DNA of 32,811 nt from a virus: positions 1-32,811 of the IMG/VR virus record IMGVR_UViG_3300041809_003423; one strand, 5' to 3'. Each line of letters starts with the position of its first letter. The first letter of the stretch is position 1. The translations under genes were made by a program, and so were the position numbers. The notes beneath the pieces are model-generated. The model did not search any database, had not been told where the DNA came from, and worked only from the letters and a program-made list of their open reading frames with translations. Below are positions 30,599-32,811 of the stretch, piece by piece.

Positions 30599-31621
30599 AT
30601 GGCGCAAAAGCAATTCAGCAGCGTGACCCCGCCGGCGCCACCAGGCACCGATAACGTGACCTGGCAGGAGACGCCGGTGCCCGCCTATCCGGAGATCACC
30701 CCGCAGAAGTTTTCCGCCTACGTCCCCCGAGCTACCGGCGGCGGCAGCAGCCCCGTTTTTGAGCTGGCGATCACGGCGTCCACGGCGGGCGCTTTCCAGG
30801 TTGCCCACGGCCTGGGAGCGACGCCGGCGCTGGTGCTGTTGACCATGACGTCGGGCGGTGAAATCTGGTTTCAGGCGGCCGTCTTGTACGACGCGACCTA
30901 CATCTACCTGGTGGCCTCTGCGCCTGGAGTCCAGTGCGTTGCCTCGATCTGGGCGGTTGCCGATGTCGTCTCCATTCCGCTGGCGCCGGCTTCAGCCGGC
31001 GACTTCACCGTCCCTCATGGCTTGGGCGCTACGCCGGCGCTGGCCGAAATTCAGATGACGTCGGGCGGCGAGATCTGGTTTCAGTCTCCCCCGGCCGACG
31101 GAACCAATCTCTATCTGGTCGCTTCGGCGCCGGGAATTACCGGCTACGCCGTCGTTTTCGCTCTGCTGCCCAGTCCCATCCTGGTCAGCTCGCTGGCGTC
31201 GGCGACGCTGGCGCTCGCGCCTTCCGCGCCGGGGCCGTTCAAGGTCGCCCATGGGTTGCCGGGAGTGCCCTCGCTCATATTGCTGCAGATGCAGTCAGGG
31301 GGGGGGATCTGGTTGCAGTCGCCGGTCTATGCCGACGGGACTTATATCTACCTGGTCGCCTCGGCGGGTGGACTTTCCGGCGCAGCCCAGGCTTGGGTGA
31401 CGGCCGGCGGATCCTCGGCGCCGATCGAGGTGCCGTTCACTTCTTCCGCCGGTGACTTCACCATCGCGCACGGTCTGGGGTTCACGCCACGGGCCGCGGT
31501 GGTGTCCATGGCCGATCTTGGCGCCGTGGTATTCCAGCGGCCGTTGCGTTGGGATGGAACGAATTTCTATCTGCAGGGCAGTGCCGCAGGACTCGAAGGA
31601 TTTGTGGAGGTGTGGAAATGA
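30599..31621 (+). CDS. Fourfold-repeat tail fibre or tip protein
   Basis: The 340-residue product has a Pro-rich N-terminus and then four ~66-residue repeats at about 54-120, 124-190, 203-268 and 275-340. Each has a VAHGLGATPAL-like turn (HGL at 70, 140, 218, 291), an MTSGGEIWFQ-like strand and YLVASAPG. This is likely a small beta domain repeated in line. It lies between the tail tip protein and the final fibre and overlaps it as ATGA, so a tip/fibre role is likely. Repeat 3 carries a nine-G run at 31298-31306. Confidence 0.7.
   Translation: MAQKQFSSVTPPAPPGTDNVTWQETPVPAYPEITPQKFSAYVPRATGGGSSPVFELAITASTAGAFQVAHGLGATPALVLLTMTSGGEIWFQAAVLYDATYIYLVASAPGVQCVASIWAVADVVSIPLAPASAGDFTVPHGLGATPALAEIQMTSGGEIWFQSPPADGTNLYLVASAPGITGYAVVFALLPSPILVSSLASATLALAPSAPGPFKVAHGLPGVPSLILLQMQSGGGIWLQSPVYADGTYIYLVASAGGLSGAAQAWVTAGGSSAPIEVPFTSSAGDFTIAHGLGFTPRAAVVSMADLGAVVFQRPLRWDGTNFYLQGSAAGLEGFVEVWK
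31298..31306 (+). repeat. Nine-G homopolymer inside repeat 3 of the fibre-type gene
   Basis: The count keeps the frame: the encoded SGGGIWLQ aligns with SGGEIWFQ in the sister repeats without a gap, so nine G is probably correct. Such runs are slippage-prone and could switch the gene off and on. Confidence 0.8.
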
Positions 31622-32811
31622 AGCAGGTGCTTGCCGTGATTTTCAGTCTGACTGTGGCGATCGCAGCCGCGGCTCAGCAGCCGGCGACGCAGAACGCGCC
31701 GATATTCGCCACCAACGCGCAGTGGGTGCAGGGCATCGGCATCGGTTACTGGCCAACGCCTGGCAGTGGCTTGACGCTGAACGTGGCTGCTGGCACCGCC
31801 AACTGTGCCGGGACGCGTGTAGCCTACGCCGGCGGGACGCTGACCATGACGGCGAGCGCGACCAACTATGTCTACCTCGACGGCACCTCGAGCTGCGTGC
31901 TGGCGCAGAACACGACCGGGTACCCGTCGACCAACGCAATCTTTATCGCGACAGTCGTGACCTCGGGCTCGGCGATTACCGGAATCACGGACGATCGCAC
32001 CATGTTCTTTATCGGCAATGGCGCCAGCAGTGGGGCGAACACTGCGCTCTCGAATCTCTCCAGTGTTGCCATCAATACCAACCTGCTTTGCGCCAGCGCC
32101 GGTAGCTGCAACCTGGGAAGCAGCTCGATTCCGTTCGGGACTGGCTACTTCGGCTCCGGGGTACAAACCGGGCTGGGCTCCGGCGTTGCGGGCTACTGGG
32201 CGCCGGCGCAAGGTACTGCCCCAACGCTATCGAGCTTCACCCACTCGGTCGTCCACTATGCGCCAACGAGCGTCCCCACAAAGTTCGGGATGGTTGACCC
32301 GACCGCGGACTTCACCGGCGCTCTGTGGTACACCGACTCGGGGCACATCATGACGCCGGGAGCGATGACGGCTGCCAACGTCGTCGGTCTGTGGGCGAGC
32401 GGTAGTTGTTCTGGCTTGCTGAAGAGTGACGGGACTTGCATTTCAACCGTCCATGCGCTCAGCTTCCAGGCAGGCACGCCCGGAGGCTCGGCACTTTCGA
32501 CCGGCGTCCTGGGCTACTTCACCGTTCCTATCGGCTGCGCCATCACCGGCTGGGACATTGAAGTGGATGCAGGGACGGCTACCGTCAAGACGCTCAAGGT
32601 CGCATCGGGTACGTCCATCCCGACGCTCGGCTCCAACTCCATCTCGACCAGTGGCGTGTCGATCTCGACCGGCACGGTCATTCAAAGCACGACGCTTACT
32701 GACTTCACGACCACGACCGTAACTGCCAATGACATCGTGGGTGCGGACATGATTACCACCAGCGGTGTGGGCTACATCAACTTTCAACTCGTATTGGGGT
32801 GCTCGCAATGA
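31618..32811 (+). CDS. Signal-peptide-bearing tail fibre-like protein
   Basis: ATG 31618 overlaps the previous stop and has GGAGG at 31606-31610, which together favour it over upstream in-frame codons. The 397-residue product starts with a Sec signal peptide (MKQVLAVIFSLTVAIAAAAQ). Next is the module GGTLTMTASATNYVYLDGTSSC...SAITGITDDRTMFF, shared with the protein at 19530. A stretch NLSSVAINTNLL...CNLGSSSIPFGTGYFG typical of phage fibre shafts follows, and then a C-terminal beta domain (FTVPIGCAITGWDIEVDAGTATVKTLKV). The final stop contains a possible next start (ATGA) at the window edge. Host recognition is inferred. Confidence 0.75.
   Translation: MKQVLAVIFSLTVAIAAAAQQPATQNAPIFATNAQWVQGIGIGYWPTPGSGLTLNVAAGTANCAGTRVAYAGGTLTMTASATNYVYLDGTSSCVLAQNTTGYPSTNAIFIATVVTSGSAITGITDDRTMFFIGNGASSGANTALSNLSSVAINTNLLCASAGSCNLGSSSIPFGTGYFGSGVQTGLGSGVAGYWAPAQGTAPTLSSFTHSVVHYAPTSVPTKFGMVDPTADFTGALWYTDSGHIMTPGAMTAANVVGLWASGSCSGLLKSDGTCISTVHALSFQAGTPGGSALSTGVLGYFTVPIGCAITGWDIEVDAGTATVKTLKVASGTSIPTLGSNSISTSGVSISTGTVIQSTTLTDFTTTTVTANDIVGADMITTSGVGYINFQLVLGCSQ

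Overview
The window reads as part of a lambda-like, long non-contractile-tailed phage (siphovirus) or prophage with a GC-rich genome. Almost every gene is on the plus strand. The late genes follow the lambda order: terminase small and large subunits, W-like connector, portal, protease/scaffold/capsid, neck proteins, tail terminator, tail tube, tail-assembly chaperone with a -1 frameshift, tape measure, distal tail proteins, NlpC/P60-like protein, J-like tail tip and fibres. No sheath or baseplate wedge genes are seen. The host is probably an Acidobacteriota-type bacterium. This rests on AQ/GQ-ending signal peptides, clipped putative-Ig modules and intergenic palindromes, so it is inference and not proof. 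No integrase, repressor, endolysin, tRNA or host gene was recognised; these would have to lie outside the window.

Layout. 1-4510: the 3' end of a Gly-Thr/Gly-Pro repeat protein, two secreted proteins that end in clipped Ig-like modules (263-733; 1245-4349), three tiny coupled ORFs between them, and a one-helix membrane peptide. 4514-5985: a small unknown, a gpZ-like tail-completion candidate and a putative phage metallopeptidase. 6072-8096: a replication initiator carrying an iteron array inside its own coding sequence (a lambda-O-type origin), a degenerate HNH protein and a Cys-rich protein. 8097-12301: terS, four small genes, then terL, whose 3' end overlaps a conserved-looking small gene. 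12490-19449: connector, portal, one 987-codon ORF joining S49 protease, scaffold-like region and HK97-fold capsid protein, and head/neck proteins. 19530-22680: a secreted fibre-like protein, tail terminator, a beta-rich structural protein, tail tube and G/GT chaperones. 22677-23030: the only minus-strand gene, a membrane-anchored moron. 23114-32811: tape measure, tail tip complex, a fourfold-repeat protein and a terminal signal-peptide-bearing fibre.

How it works together. The initiator would bind its in-gene iterons to start replication. TerS/TerL would package DNA through the portal into a shell built from the nested protease-scaffold-capsid ORF. The tail is built on the tape measure with G/GT chaperones and ends in a J-like hub enlarged by a propeller-like insertion and CBM-like modules.

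Most notable points: the capsid ORF has two in-frame internal starts, each with a strong Shine-Dalgarno (SD) site, at exactly the scaffold and capsid boundaries; an 11-bp-phased iteron array lies inside the initiator gene; a reverse-strand moron sits between the chaperone and tape measure genes; and four plus-strand accessory proteins carry Sec signal peptides, three of them directly preceded by a strong palindrome.
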